DNA of 64,000 bases from Viola odorata (GCA_963691705.1 OY829539.1:36837656-36901655); one strand, 5' to 3'; shown: positions 20,694-33,801, counted from the first letter of the stretch. Made by a program: numbers and translations. Notes: a model not told the origin generated them from the letters alone.

Positions 20694-23600
20694 GGTTTCG
20701 CAGACCGTGCATCTTGTCGAATCAAAGACGTAGGGTTTTATCATGACAATACCGCTCAAATGTTTATCCTGAAATTAATAAAATGAGTTTTTCAGGAGAT
20801 TCTTGTTATTTCAAAACTCTTTCTTAAATTTGTGAGATGACAAAAGGAGGCATGACGTTGGTAGCTCCCAAGGAGTAGTGCGACACACAAGACACGACGC
20901 TTAGACTAACGCCACTAATCAATCTTAAGTTTTGCAGGAACATAATGTCTCACACCTCACCTCATCATCGCGATAGGACCAGGGAATCCCCCTCGTAGCA
21001 GCTCCTGAATTACTGTAGCAGGCCTCCTTAAAAAGCAAATCAGGAAAGATTTTTTTTTTTAAAAAAAAAAAACCATTCACTATCTAAATTGAAAAATTCT
21101 TTTTCCTCGCAGTACTACTAGCACATCCTACATCGCAAACAACCAGTCTCAAAGGACTAATGGAGATCACCCGGCAAAGCTATCATCTAACCATTTAGAG
21201 GGTTGTCCGAGCCTGCAACACTATTCAAAAACTTAAAGACTATTCACCGTCAGAATTTCGCAGCAATACTATCATCCAGTTTGAGCAAGGACTGAATGCT
21301 GGACCAAAGTCACAAAGTCCATCCTATGTCGACCGAGCTATCGGAATACTAGTGGCATGAGTTCCCATCTCTATTCGCCTATTCGGAGGAGTTCACCATC
21401 AAGACGTCGTGGTCGCCAAGCGCCCTTTGCAGGCAGAACTCCTGGAGAAGAAGCACGACAAAAAGCTCTCCTCCCAGGATCACAATCAACATACTTAATG
21501 CGGTCTCATTCAAGAAGTTTCTCAATGTCCGTACCATGATCAACACGATAAAGATCAATCCTTTAATTTGTGGACCACTAACTGCTGACTGACGGTGATC
21601 GCAGTCACTTGTTTTATCCACAATCTCTTGCTGCAAAAAGTGTCAGAACTCCTCTCTGAAGAGGGACAACCGGACTGCAAGTATCACCCGCGCCAAGACG
21701 GGAATCGCGGGAAAGCATCTAAAGCAAAGCTATCATCAACCAACATCTGATGCAAGTCAAGCCGCGGTGACCCGCGGATGGCCTGTCCAAAAGGGAGAGC
21801 TTAAAACTTATCAATCGCATTACTCTTTCTAAAAATCGCCTTTCATTTACTCCTCATTCTTCTCTCCTCATTTTTCAGGAACTGGATCACCCCATTGTTG
21901 CCTGCATGAGACTGGTAGATGACGTCCTCACAGCCCTGCTACACATTTCGGGGACAAAAGATTTTCCCCTTATCCTAGAGCAATCACGGAGCAAATCAGT
22001 GAAAGTCCAGCAATGGCCAGTAAGTAAATGAACAAAAAATGCGGATCTCATCCTCACTCCGACCTAGATCTGCGGTTCCTGCAAAGCATCTGAAAAATAA
22101 ACCAATCAATCAGCATCTAAGCAAAGCATTCCTGAGTTGGGATCATGCCATAGGCACCCTCGAAAGGTCGGGCTAAGGAAATGGAGAATCCAAAACTCAT
22201 TTTTGTTTTCAAATCAGCTTTCCTTTTCTACTCTGTTGTCCCCTCTTCATTTCGCAGGGACTTGAATCATCCCACTGTTATTCGCATAAAGCTCGTGGAA
22301 GACGCCCTCGCAGCCCCGCTGCACATTTCAAGGGAGTCCATCTTTCTTCCCCCCTTATTAAAATTCATTTTCGTTCCTGCTCACTTTGTTAGCTTTAATT
22401 TGCATACAGTCATCTGGCCCACTGGGCAACCCTTTAGATTTTTGTTGGACTCTTGCAAATAGGTCGTCCCCCGCGTCCTAGCTTTAAACTATCAATCAAT
22501 CAAAAAATCATTTTAACCCGGCTAAGGCAAAAATTCATGCTACTCTCATAGCATATTCATGCATTTCATAGGTCAAGGATGTTCAATCCCTCTGTTAAGT
22601 AAGGCATCCATCAAAATTAAGTATCATACATGATCTTGTTTGCTCTTATATCCACGATTTGCTCAGACGTAAGCAGTCACAGATAAACCCCGGTAAGCAT
22701 TTTCGAGCCATCGTGCCTTATCTTTTCATGAGTGTAAGTGCCTGACTAAGTACTAGTTGAATTCGCATAATATCCAGGGTACATATGCTATTAGACATGG
22801 GATAGCAGTAAAATGATGTGGGACTTTTACAATTTTCTCCATTTTTTTTCATTTTTTCCCTCTTCCCACCACTTGTCTCATCACTCCTAAAAAACCTTCA
22901 CTATCACTCATACCCCGAGAGCCAAGGAGCAGTGTCAGCTAAGATTGCTAGCCGGAGGTAAAAAGCACGCAAAGTTCAAGTTCACGACAAAAAAGTTGGA
23001 GAAAGTCACCAAAGGATCGCTAAGAACCCTCGCTGGAGAGAGGCCAAAAACCCAAAGATGAAGGCCGAGACCTTAAGTCAGAACTGGAAGAGATCGAGAC
23101 AAAGGTTGTACTTGCTCTGCTCTGATGCATTTCAAATAAATTAAAAAAGAAGAAAAAAAAGAAAAAAAGAGGAAAAAAGAAAAGAAAGAAAAGAGAAAAA
23201 AAAGGGAAAAGGAAAAAAGTAAAAAAAAGAAAAAGAAAAGGAGAGAAATGCTCAGAGACGTTCGAAGAACACAACAATCGAAAAACAGAAGCAAGCACAA
23301 CCCAGGGACAACTAAACTCAAGAAATCTCGAGGAAAACATTCCCCAGTGAAGACTCGAGAAAAAGGGCCCAAGGCAAACTCAAGTAGTAAATCTCGAAAA
23401 GAGCAACGACAACGTTCCCCAGAAAAGCCTCGAGAAAAGGGCCCATGGCCAACGGGAAAACAACATTCTCAGCAAGGATCCAAGAACTCATGCACTTTGT
23501 CGAGAAAGCACCCCCAGCAAAAAATGAAAGAACTTGCGCACCTTGCCCTCATTAGGGCCAATCGACAAGCGTTACTCTTCAAAAACCTTCAAACCCTTTA

Positions 23601-23920
23601 GAAAAACACATCTTTACTAAAACAAGCTTCTTTCCAAACATTTCATATCCCTTTTTTTCCGTGAAAGTCCCATCGGTTATTAGAATGCCCATGCATGTGC
23701 ATCTTCATTTGAAGTCTATTCACTCGGATTGCGAATTGGAAATTATGTACCATGTTAGTTGCAAACACTAATATTATGTGAGGATTGCTTACGACTGCAA
23801 ATTGTGGGAAAGTCTTATCCTTGGGGTCGTTACCTCCTGAAGAGGATGCAGATGCACTCTAGGTTCGTATCAAGGCTGCTGGTAACAAAAGTGAACGAGT
23901 TCCTTCCCTAGAGTGATTGA
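20694..23920. other. E1 non-coding 3' region
   Basis: No convincing gene. About 21868-21978 and 22246-22358 are diverged copies of one block (TTTTTCAGGAACTGGATC / TTTCGCAGGGACTTGAATC, then GCACATTTC), so about 370 bases were duplicated. A T10/A12 run lies at 21052-21072 and a purine-rich tract at about 23130-23250; the apparent Phe-rich ORFs there are shadows of that tract. Confidence 0.5.
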
Positions 23921-24990
23921 ACATCCTCATCTTTATAGTTCCTCCTCCCAGAGTGATCATTTGTATTTTTCTCCTCCTAGAGTGACATCATACATTCCCT
24001 CCTCCTAGAGTGATAGCATCTACGTTTCGTCCTCCTAAAGTGACGATTAGTTTATTTCCGCACCTCGCGTCTTACCCTACGGGTAAGGATATTATTTATT
24101 TCCTCCTCCCAGAGTGACAGCATCAACATTTTTCTCCTCCTAGAGTGACATCATTCGCATTTCCTCCTCTTAGAGTGACCTTAGTTTAATTTTCACATTT
24201 CACGTCTTCTCCTACGGGATTGATGTCGTTTAGGTTTCCGTACTGTATTTCCTCCTCCTAGAGTGACAGCATCAGCATTTTCCTCCTCCTAGAGTGACAG
24301 CATTTGCATTTCCTCCTCCTAGAGTGACCTTAGTTTAATTTCCACATTTTCATGTCTTCTCCTACGAGATTGACTTCATTTACGTTTCCATACTGCATTT
24401 CCTCCTCCCAGAGTGACAACATCTGTATTTTCCTCCTCCCAGAGTGACATCATTTGCATTTACCTCCTCCTAGAGTAACAACATTATATTTCCCCCTCCT
24501 AGGGTGACATCAGTTACATTTTCCTCCCAGAGTGATATCATTACATTTCAAAACATTGTTACATCTTCCTCCTAGAATAACACCTTTTTGCATTTACACC
24601 CCCAGTGGAGTCGTCATTTACCTTTCCGTAATTCACTTTTTGTTCCTGTCAAGGAAGTCGTCATTAACAATTCTACAATTTATGTTCCCCTTAATATCCG
24701 TATAGATCTAAATTTACATCTTTGCAGGACGTCCGGTCAAAACTCGATTCACGCAAGGGCTTCCAAACCTATCTCCTCCCCGAGTGACATCAACAGCATA
24801 CCTCATCCCAAAGTAACATCAACGATTATCTCCTCCTAGAGCGACAACATCAAAATTATCCCATCATATTGACATCCCCGAATATATCTCCTCATAGAGT
24901 GACATCAACGAATGACATCATCAAATTATATCTCCTCCCAGAGTGACATCTACGACTTATCTCCTTCCAGAGTGAAATCAAAGAACTTTT
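23920..24990 (+). repeat. E1 3' tandem array with core TCCTCCTAGAGTGACATCA
   Basis: More than twenty imperfect units of roughly 25-35 bases share CTCCTCCTAGAGTGACA(T/G)CAT with variable A/T-rich linkers. E5 has a related array in the same place on the other strand (ACTCCTCCTTGAGCGACTA in element sense, 52120-52530). It is not CRISPR-like: both units and linkers drift, and the context is a retroelement 3' region. Confidence 0.8.
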
Positions 24991-25019
24991 TCCTCCTCTA
25001 CGGAAATAAATGAGCTTGC

Positions 25020-26440
25020 TGAGTTCATATCTGATGATCACAACATTTAATTAGCTCACTTTAGCAACAAACTTAATGAATAACACATTGACTGAATCAA
25101 AAGATTAATTATATGACATTGTGTTTAGTCTTTGGACTAGAAACACAACTCACAATTAATTAACCTGTCATAGTGTGAATTTTATAGCTTGATTTTGCTA
25201 AATGTTTAATCTTCCTTTGGGCCGATCAAACACTTGCAATAAATCTCTTAAATAGCTATAAAGCTTGAATTCATCACTATCGTGTTTATAATTTCTGCCA
25301 AACAGTCATCTTCCTTTGGGCCGACAACTATCCGCATGAAATTATGAACACCACTCTTGAAATGTCTAACTCGGTAATATCCGTAGCAGAGGTCACTTTG
25401 GTGACTTTACTACTTTTATTAATTGAGTTGGACAAACAAGCTAAGCTTAAAAGCTTCCTTAGTGTTATTCCAGGACCGATTGTCCACCAAACAATGGTTG
25501 GCGGCTGGGCCGCCAAACACTTTTGTACCACCACATACAAAAGTTTTTCCCCAACAGCTTTCTTGATAGATCTTCAAAATATGATCCAAAACTGTATCAA
25601 ACGTTGTCCAAAAATTACGAAATCACTTCTAAAAGACTCGTAATTCACAGATATACAACTTTGAAGAAGAGGGAAAAAACTGAATCCACACGGAAGACAC
25701 ACAAAAACGGTGTCGAACACATAAACAATTCCCCCAATAGTTTTCCTGATAGATCTTCAAAATATGATCCGAAACTGTATCACACATTGTCTGAAAATTA
25801 CGAAATCACTTCCAAAAGACTCGTAATTAACAGATCTACAACTTTGAAGAAGAGAGGAAAAACTGAATCCAAACGGAAGACACATAAAAATGGTGTCGAA
25901 CACAAACAATTTCCCCCAATAGTTTTTCTTAATAGATCTTTGAAATATGATCCGAAAATGTATCAAACTTTGTCTGAAAATTATGAAATCACTTCCAAAA
26001 GACTCGTAATTAACAGGTCTATAACTTTATTCTGAATTATTTATGGACCAATTCAGAATTAATAAAAACATTAAGGACGGAATTGAACCCTGGTGGAATT
26101 GCTAAAAGGAATTAAATATTTCTCTGTATGTTTTAATTAAAGGATAAGTTGCCTTTTCAGTTTTAAGAGAAGTTTGGAAAACTGACGTTAAACCAACTAT
26201 AAAACTAAGAGGAAACTTACATTAAAAATAACAGAAGAATAAAATACAGATGTCTCTTGGTTCTCCATCCAACCCCACATAGCAATCATCCACCAGAAGA
26301 TCAAGATTCCGTGATTTCTTCAATTTCATGGCATCATCAGGTACGCTTCCGCATTCAGTTATTTAATTCATACAATAATCTGAATTGCTTACGGTCTTGG
26401 ATTGTTGTTCATAAGGTTTAGAACAACAGTAATCTCCTCT
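25020..26440. repeat. Unassigned segment with a ~182-bp triplicated repeat
   Basis: Three tandem copies start at 25549, 25732 and 25914 (spacing 183 and 182), the last ending near 26030. Each reads CCCCAATAGTTTTCCTGATAG, then AAATTACGAAATCACTTCC and AAAAGACTCGTAATTAACAG. Another short direct repeat, CTTCCTTTGGGCCGA, occurs near 25213 and 25311. No protein family is recognised; the ORFs at 25344-25643 and 25523-26035 follow the repeat and look non-genic. The segment separates the truncated E1 from the truncated copia element. Confidence 0.6.
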
Positions 26441-28067
26441 GGTTCTAACATTACCTTATTAGATTGTTGAACTTCTCTAATAAAATGAAACTTCATTTTT
26501 ATGTGCTTAGTGCGACCATGAAATACCGAATTCTTTGAGATTGAAATTGTTGAACTGTTATCATATAGGATCTTGGTAGCTTCTGTTTGTTCACACCCCA
26601 AGTCCTTCAACATCTTTCTTAGCCAGATGGATTGATTTACAGTAGAGGCAGCAACAATGTACTCAGCTTCTGCTGTTGATTGGGTAGTAGTTTCTTGCTT
26701 CCTCGAACTCCAGCTGAAAAAATAGTTCCCAAGGAAAACAAATATCTATAGGTGCTTCTAGAATCATCAATGCAACCTTCCCAATCACTATCAGAGTAAC
26801 CAACCAGCTCCATGGTCTTCTCTACATATGTAGGAAAGAAAATTTCAAAAGTGCGAGATCCTTTAACATACCTTAACACCCTCTTGGCAGCTATGAGGTG
26901 TGTTTCTCTAAGTGAATGCTTGAACCTAGAAAGCAAACTTACAGCAAAGAGAATGTCAGGTCTGCTTACTATGAGGTACAAAAGACTGCCAATTAGACTT
27001 CTATATATGTTGTCATCAACTTTTTTAGAATTCTCATCTTTGCCAAGCTTCACACCAGTAGAAATTGGAGTACTAATAGGTTTGCAATCTTGCATTTTGA
27101 ACTTGTTTAAGATGTCAAAAATATACTTTTGTTGGCAAATAAAAATTCCATCACTTGACTGCGTCACTTCCATGCCAAGGAAGTATTTCATCACTCCAAG
27201 ATCAGTCATCTTAAAAACCTTCTCCATTTCAACTTTGAACTTTTGAGTTAGCTCAGCTTTGCTTCCTGTCATAAGCATATCATCAACATAAATGGAGACA
27301 ACTAAAGACTCACCATCAATAACTTTCACATTGAGAGTAGCTTCACTTTAGCTTCACTTTAGCTTCTACTGAAACCAAGTTGGATGAGATAATTATCCAT
27401 CCTTTCATACCAAGCCCTTGGGGCTTGTTTTAAACCATACAAGGCCTTCTTTAGCAGATAGACTTTATCCTCTTTCCCTGAAATTGAGTAACCATCAAGC
27501 GGCTCTACATAAATCTCTTCAGCAAGTAAGCCATTTAGGAATGCTTACTTCACATCAAGCTGATGAATTTACCAGGAATTGTAAGTAGCAAAAGCAAGAA
27601 GAAACTTGATTGTGTCATACCTTGCTACTGGAACAAAAGTTTCCTGGAAGTCCATGCCATATTATTGAGCATAGCCTTTCACAACTCTGGCTTTATGCTT
27701 GCAAATTGAGCCATCTAGATTGAGTTTTGTTTTGAAAACCCATTATACACTAGTTACCTTGCGATTTGTAGGTCTGTCAATAAGCTCTCATGTTTCATTC
27801 TTGTTGATCATGTCTAGTTCAGCTTGCATAGCTCTCCTCCACTCTTGAGAGTCTTGTGCTTCAGCATAGCCTATAGGTTCAAAGATAGCTAACTACACCT
27901 TTGGTAAATACTTTGCAAGGATCTAGTACCTCTTACGGGAATGTCATCCACAAGTTCATCTTCTACAAGTTGAGCTTGTTCCTTTGGAAAGAAATCAGAT
28001 TGAACATTTTTCTTATTTTTCCAATCCTAGATTGTTTCTTCATCAAACTTCACCTCTCTACTTAGAA
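26390..28067 (-). pseudogene. E7 copia RT and RNase H pseudogene
   Basis: The RT start is readable near 27650 (MDFQETFVPVARYDTIKF), then [13 protein letters not shown] near 27400, the catalytic YVDDML near 27290, FKMTDLGVMKYFLGMEV and KRVLRYVKGS, and the RNase H with YSDSDWEGCIDDSRSTYRY and HIKMKFHFIREV. The pieces are open at 26637-27329 and 26389-26613, with stops and small frame changes between them. It is recognisable but not functional. Confidence 0.85.
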
Positions 28068-29234
28068 TTATTTTTTTAATTTTAAGCAGAAAATCATGTA
28101 ACCTCTGGAAGAAGAACCATTAGCCATGAAAATCCCCTTATGAGCTTTGTTGTCAAGCTTACTTCTCCTGCAATCTAGCACTTGATAAAAACAAATACAT
28201 CTAAAGATTTTGAGATGGTGCACTGATGGTTTGTAATCATACCAGGCCTCATATGGAGTTTTGTTTTGCAACGCCTTTGTAGGGAGTCTGTTCAGCAAAT
28301 AGACAGAGGTATTGACAACTTCTGCCCAAAATTGATTTGGCATCTATTTTTCAATCAATAGACACCTGGACATCTCCATTATAGTCTTGTTAGTTTCTTT
28401 CAGCAACCCCATTTTACTGTGGTGTGTAAGGAATAGTCAGTTGATTTTCAATGCTTGCACTTTACAAAACTCAACAAACTGACCAAAAGTATAGTAAAAC
28501 TTTAATTTTGAGATCACATTGATTCTGAACTAAAGCTTTAATTATTTAAAAACATCAAAAACTTCACTCTTAAGTTTAATGAAATAAACCCAACACATCC
28601 GGGTGCAGTCATCAGTAAAGAGGAGGAAGTATTTGTTACCACTCAGAGATTTTGTCTTCATTGGACCACAAACATCAGTGTGGATGAGCTGAAGTTTTTG
28701 GTTGGCTCTCCATGCTTGATTTTTCTAGAATGGAAACCTTGTTTGCTTATCCTTCTGACAGGTTCCACAAACTTGAGCATCACAAGAGAGTCCCGGCATG
28801 TGTTCTACCATGTCCTTCTTATTCATCTCTTTAAGACTTCAATGATTGAAATGAGCAAGCCTTTTGTGCCATAAGGTTGACATTGAATGTGAAGCACTAA
28901 CATAAGCTTGCTCGGTTACTTTCTCCCAATTTGCTGCAAAGATTCGGTGGTTCATCTTGACACAAAATAGTTTTACACTAGAGGGATCAAAGATGGTGCA
29001 TTTGCGATCCTTAAAGTGCAAGGAGTAATTCTTCTCAAGCATCTGTCCAACATTCAGCAAATTTTGGCTTATATCAGGTATGAACAAAACATCTGAAATG
29101 ATTTTGATACCTGAATTTGTTGAAACAGCCACATAACCTCTTCCTACAACTTCCAAAAAATCTCCATTCCCCACTTTCACTCTTGACTTGTAAGTATCAT
29201 CAAGAATCCTAAACATCCTAGCATCATTGCACAA
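28068..29234 (-). pseudogene. E7 copia gag-pre-integrase and integrase pseudogene
   Basis: 28839-29234 encodes the gag-pre-integrase region (DVLFIPDISQNLLNVGQML ... LWHKRLAHFNH). 28068-28343 encodes the integrase C-terminal part (FWAEVVNTSVYLLNRLPTKAL, KTPYEAWYDYKPS, LKIFRCICF). The core between them (28344-28838) is readable only in broken frames, with stops, so the integrase is dead. Confidence 0.85.
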
Positions 29235-29299
29235 ATGATGCGTACAACCACTATCATCGAGCTAAGAATCAGTACTGTCATTCGTTAAAAAATATGAAA

Positions 29300-30232
29300 C
29301 TACAAAAAGTTACTCCCCTGAGCACCAACAAGCTCCGCAACTTGTGCTTGTGGAGGTTTAAAGGCTTTATTTTTGAATTTGTAGACTTTGGTTATATGGC
29401 CTGTCTGTTTACAAGTACCACAGACAACATCAATCCTCCACCAATAGTACTTCTCCAAGTGCGTTGTCTTCTTCCAATATTTACAAGGAGGGAATGGCTT
29501 CAGCTTTGAACCTTCACTTCCATCATGCTTGCCTTTATTCTTCTAGTTGGATTGCTGCTTTCCTTTATTGGTATTTTTCTTTTGCACATAGAAAGCTCCT
29601 TCGGTACTCCTGTCTTGTCTCATAGTCCTTCGTTGCTCTTGTGCTTGAAGAGCAGTCATCATTTCACCTAAAGAGATGTTGTTGAGATCCTTGGACTCTT
29701 CCAAAGAGGATATTTTGGATTCAAATCTCTTAGGAAGACTCACAAGAACCTTTTCCATAACTCTTTTGTCTGAAAAATCATCACCAAGTAGTCTTATATT
29801 ATTGACAATTACAGCAATTCGATCAGCATACTTACGAATAGTTTCATCCTCCTGCATATTCAAGCCTTCGAATTCTCTTTTCAGGTTTAGAATTGGCATC
29901 TGGCATGTTTTTTCACTGCCTTGATATTCTACTTTCAGACTGTCCCAAGCTTCCTTTTCCATTTTACAGGTCATGATCCTATAAAATAGGTTATCTGCGA
30001 CAACATTTTAAAGTAGAGACTTGGCTTTGAACTTCTTCACCTTGTCTTCATTGTTAGACCTAATATGAGCCATGGTGGGATTTTCCAGCAAAGTAGGAGT
30101 CGGTCTATCTTCCACCACTGTGTCCCAAAGATCATTGGCCTCCAGGTATGATTGCATCTTCACTGACCAAACACAATAGTTTTTGCCAGTGAGTATCATT
30201 GGTGGGTTTAACATTTGGCTATTGGATGCCAT
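29300..30232 (-). pseudogene. E7 copia gag pseudogene
   Basis: It starts MASNSQMLNPPMILTGKNYC (30232), a typical copia gag start with NYCVWSVKMQSYLEANDLW, continues at 29543-29974 (AWDSLKVEYQGSEKT, then an MTALQAQEQRR-type end), and a worn zinc-knuckle region follows near 29400-29480 (CGTCKQTGHI). Stops near 30008 and 29543 break the frame. Confidence 0.85.
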
Positions 30233-30283
30233 TTGGTTTATGTGTGTTTGGTCCTATAAGTTCAACTAGAGCTCCGCTACCAT

Positions 30284-30527
30284 TGTTGAAACAAATAGTA
30301 CTATTGAAACAAATGGGACTTGAAAATAGGTTCAAATTCCAGCATAATTTTTATTGATAACAACTCTGAATTTATACAAGAAAAACTTAATAGGAAATCC
30401 TACTTTGATGCCACTCATGGAGTGGATTAAACTGAACTGAAAATAAACCTACTAAAGGTAGAAAAATAGGAAACAGAAATTGATAGAGTCTTATGTAAAG
30501 TGGTTGGAAAATGCCATTTGTCTAACA
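30284..30527 (-). repeat. E7 copia 5' LTR and primer-binding site
   Basis: 244 bp, TGTTAGACAAATGG...TTTCAACA in element sense. Two bases inside, TGGTAGCGGAGCTC (- strand, about 30268-30281) resembles the initiator-Met tRNA site TGGTATCAGAGC used by most plant copia elements. Only this LTR is found. Confidence 0.7.
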
Positions 30528-30722
30528 GGTAGAGGCAATTAATGTTGTGATGCTAATTATTTATGAGATTTAATTATTTTTTTATAATTCCTATGTTTGC
30601 ATTCATAAGTTTTCTACATAATTTAAATTGCTATTCATATTAAGTTTATGTCTAATCAACCTAGATTTTAATCAACTAATTTAGTAAACCCTTTAACCAG
30701 CAAAATGCTATTTGAATAGGAT

Positions 30723-32350
30723 TGTTGATAGCACGTTTCTTGGGCATGATTTTATCCTCTTTTCTAGCCCTTTCGGGGGCTTGATTCTGCTATTTGACCC
30801 TTATTTACATCTTTATTGCATATCAGCACCAAAAGGAGAAAAAGAGCAAAAAGAAGCATTTTTGGAAGAATTCTAGGGATTTTGAGCTTCAAGGCCCTGA
30901 GAAGATCAGAGTGTCGTCGAGCCCTCGACGCTAACTAGACCAGTGAGCGGTCTCTCGCCCGCGATACCTCTGCATCAATTCTCAATCAAAAGCCAAAGAG
31001 AAGAATCTTTGAAGATCCGCACGGATTCCATGCGTTTTTAGGTGTCAAGCGCGCCAGAGATCCCAGAATATTCCCCTGAAGGACGTGTGCTGTCATGCTC
31101 CTATTGGCTCCCTCTCTCCCCTTAGCTATTTTGTCCCCTAGCAAGTTGTAGGACTATTTAAGCTTAGTTTAGGGTTTTTTGTGAGGAGGAAAACATTAAT
31201 ACATCACTCCATCTTTTATCCTAGTTTTTGGGGATTGTTCTTTTGTTTTTTGGAGCAGCCGCCGGTTTGTAAAGGAGCAATCTTTTCCCCTTTAATTAAT
31301 TGAATCATCCTTTAGTTCCTTCTTAAAACCTTTCCTTTTATCATCTTTCATTGTATGACTTTTGTTATCTACTGTTTATATATATTTATGAGTAGCTAAA
31401 TTTCCTTATCTTAGTAAAGGGTGTTTCAAGGGTTGTAAGGTTCGGTTAAGAGGCCTAAAGCATGCTTAATACATTCTCTTGTCATATTCGGTTGTTTATC
31501 ATTTTATTTCCATGCTCATTTAGAAATGTTAAGGGCTTGATCAACTGTTAATATTTCTGTGTGAGTACTGTCATTCTCTTGGTTATAACTAACGCGAAGC
31601 CTTGGGTTAAAGTAGACACCTAGTGGGGACATCGCGAGAGGTCTTTTGTCTAGGGGTAAATGGTCGTTTAGGGTATGTGATGCGAGCTTGACACACTGAG
31701 ATGTCAAGCCCTAGATCTGTCTTGCCTCCACTTCATGGGTGTTTTGAGTAGTGCCTCCCCGCATTCGTGCCTCGGGGGACGGCGAAACGTCAAGGCTACC
31801 TCATATGTGGAAACGGGGGGTAGCTTCTACCTACGAAGTTAAGTAGAGGGTGTTGAGTGGAAATTAGGCCCCTATAGCAGGTCTATGCATGAGTTTGGAA
31901 TATTTTTTGTGCCAATGATTAACTGACCTAAAATGCAACCTGAGAACACCTTTTGCTAAGATCTCTTCCCATCATATTAATATCTCTTTTACCGCTCTTC
32001 TTGTTTTCGTGCCCTCGAACTGCTTTTGATTATCTTGCCCTTGATTGTTCTTCACTTTCATGCCCTCGAATGATTGTTACTGTTGTGTTGTGATTTGCAG
32101 TTTTAATTATTTGTCTTGTTAGCTCCCACTTCTGCATTGATTGATTCGTTAATCAACATAACCCCCCTAGTGTTATGTTTGTATCTAGTTATAGTTCTTC
32201 CCTGTCATGCATTGAAACTGAAATATTATTCCTTCAATCTCTGTGGTTCGACCTTGTCTTGCCCTTTACGCATTTATTTGTGCATCTAGGCATCAGGAAA
32301 AAATTAGTATATTTGAGTGACGATCAATTGCCTAATAGAGTGCCTTTTTA
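30723..32350 (+). repeat. Non-coding LTR-like element, left arm of an inverted pair
   Basis: Begins TGTTGATAGCACG, contains a TATA-like CTATTTAAGCTTAG near 31153 and ends after a CTCTGTGGTTCGACC region near 32240, all without coding potential. The same landmarks occur in reverse orientation at 32812-34330. Size, start with TG and a central TATA-like box suggest a solo LTR or a short non-autonomous (TRIM/LARD-like) element. The family is not identified. Bases 30528-30722 to its left show nothing recognisable. Confidence 0.6.
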
Positions 32351-32811
32351 GGTAGTTTGTTGTAGGAGGGAAGTAGGAGTTCTAAGAAGTATACCTCGTC
32401 TCTATAGCAATTCTGTAAACTAGGAACGAATATTATTGCATCAATAATCGAATACTTATGAATCATAACTTGCTTTAGCCTTTATTGGGAACCTTTTACA
32501 CAAATTTCAAACATCAATCTGATTTTTGTTATTGGTCTAGAATCTACACTTGTTCTTGACTTCTTGGCTTGGAACTTGCACTTGCTTTAATTGTCTTTTC
32601 AATTCGTAGTTTTTAAACAACCCCCCCCCCCCCCCCCCCCCCCATATTGATTATTTTTATTTCTTATTAATATATATCTGGACTTTATCTTATTTTAAGT
32701 CTATTTATTTTCTATGGATCAAACCTCTAACCATTATTTACAATCTTTTATAGTTAATATTAAGTTGTATTTAATTTTGACGATCTCGACACCCGATTAG
32801 ATATTTTGAAC
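32351..32811. other. Spacer between the inverted arms, with poly-C run
   Basis: No gene. A run of 23 C residues lies at 32621-32643, which may be a true homopolymer or an assembly gap filler; its exact length should not be trusted. The rest is A/T-rich. Confidence 0.5.
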
Positions 32812-33764
32812 CACAGAGATTGAAGGATAAAGGTTTCACTAGAAGTAGTATGACAGTGGGTAAATGCAGCCAAATGAAACAGTAACTTAAATGGAGGGCT
32901 TTGGTCGATTGATCTAAAAGATCAACCTCAGAGTGATAGCTAACAACACGGCCAGTTAAACACAATTCAAAGCATGAAAGTAATAAGCATGAAAGGGCAT
33001 GAAAGGAAAGAACAATCAAGGGCAAGATAACTAAAAGCAGTTCAATGGCAAGATAACAAGAAAAACTGTAAAAGAGATATTAATCCAAATGTTCGGTTAA
33101 TTATTGGCACAGAGATATTCCAAACTCATGCCATAGACCTACTATAGGGACCAAGTTTTCACTAAAAACCCCCTGCTTACCTTCATAAGAAAAGCCACCC
33201 CCCCATTTTCACATATGAGGTGACCTTGACGTTTCGTTGTCCCCCCAGGCACGAATGTAGGGAGGCAATACTCAAAATGCCTATGAAGTGGAGGCAAGAC
33301 AGATCTAAGGCATGGCGTCTCAGTGTGTAAAGCTCGCGACACAACCCTACCCGACTACTTACCCCTAGACGAAAGACCTCTCGCGATGTCCCCACTAGGT
33401 GTCTACTACTCCTAACAACCTCACGTTGACGTTATCACTGTTAGGATGACAGTACCCACACAAAAACACTAACAGTTGATCAGGCTCTTAACATTTCTAA
33501 ATGAGCATGGCAAGAAAATGATAAACAACCGAATATGGCAATAAGAGTGTATTAAGTACGTTTAGGCCTCTTAACCAATCCTTGCAAGCCTTGAAACACC
33601 CTTTACTAAGAAGATGGGAACTTAGCTACTCATAATTAAATACAAACAACAAGTGGAAATGGAAAATAACATAAACAAGCTTAAAGAAAATAAAAGGAAA
33701 AGTGTATTAGAATAAACCGGTGGGGAATTCAATGCTTTCTTCCTTTACAATCTGACGGCGTTGC

Positions 33765-33801
<37 letters not shown>

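Larger units (their letters stand above)
19130..25020 (+). mobile_element. E1, right part of the Ogre-like element
   Basis: Resumes exactly at the second GGTGT and codes for the rest of the RNase H and the integrase (to 20693), followed by a long non-coding 3' region that includes the family's tandem array (23920-24990). The segment 23660-23850 is the reverse-strand match of 53130-53350 in E5, confirming the family. I find no 3' LTR (it should start TGTTGCTACCC), so the element is truncated or interrupted at about 25020. Confidence 0.85.
26390..30527 (-). mobile_element. E7, degenerate Ty1/copia element, 3'-truncated
   Basis: In element sense (right to left): 5' LTR, primer-binding site, gag, gag-pre-integrase, integrase, RT and RNase H, the Ty1/copia order. 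The frame is broken many times. The RNase H stops matching just after KFHFIREVQQSNKVML, the usual C-terminal end is missing, and no second LTR is seen at the left, so the 3' end is lost at about 26440. Confidence 0.85.

Noticed and set aside
23020..23372. Phe/Leu-rich ORFs of about 100 codons that look like membrane proteins
   Set aside because: They are the complementary reading of a purine-rich low-complexity tract in the E1 3' region.
23920..24990. CRISPR-like regular repeat array
   Set aside because: Units and spacers both drift, spacing is irregular, and the array lies in the 3' region of a plant retroelement with a counterpart in E5.
25344..25643. 99-codon ORF with a hydrophobic start as a small host gene
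   Set aside because: It runs into the 182-bp repeat, has no homologue among the repeats and no promoter-like context.
32621..32643. Run of 23 C residues as a functional G-quadruplex site
   Set aside because: A single unbroken homopolymer, possibly an assembly artefact, with no conserved neighbour.
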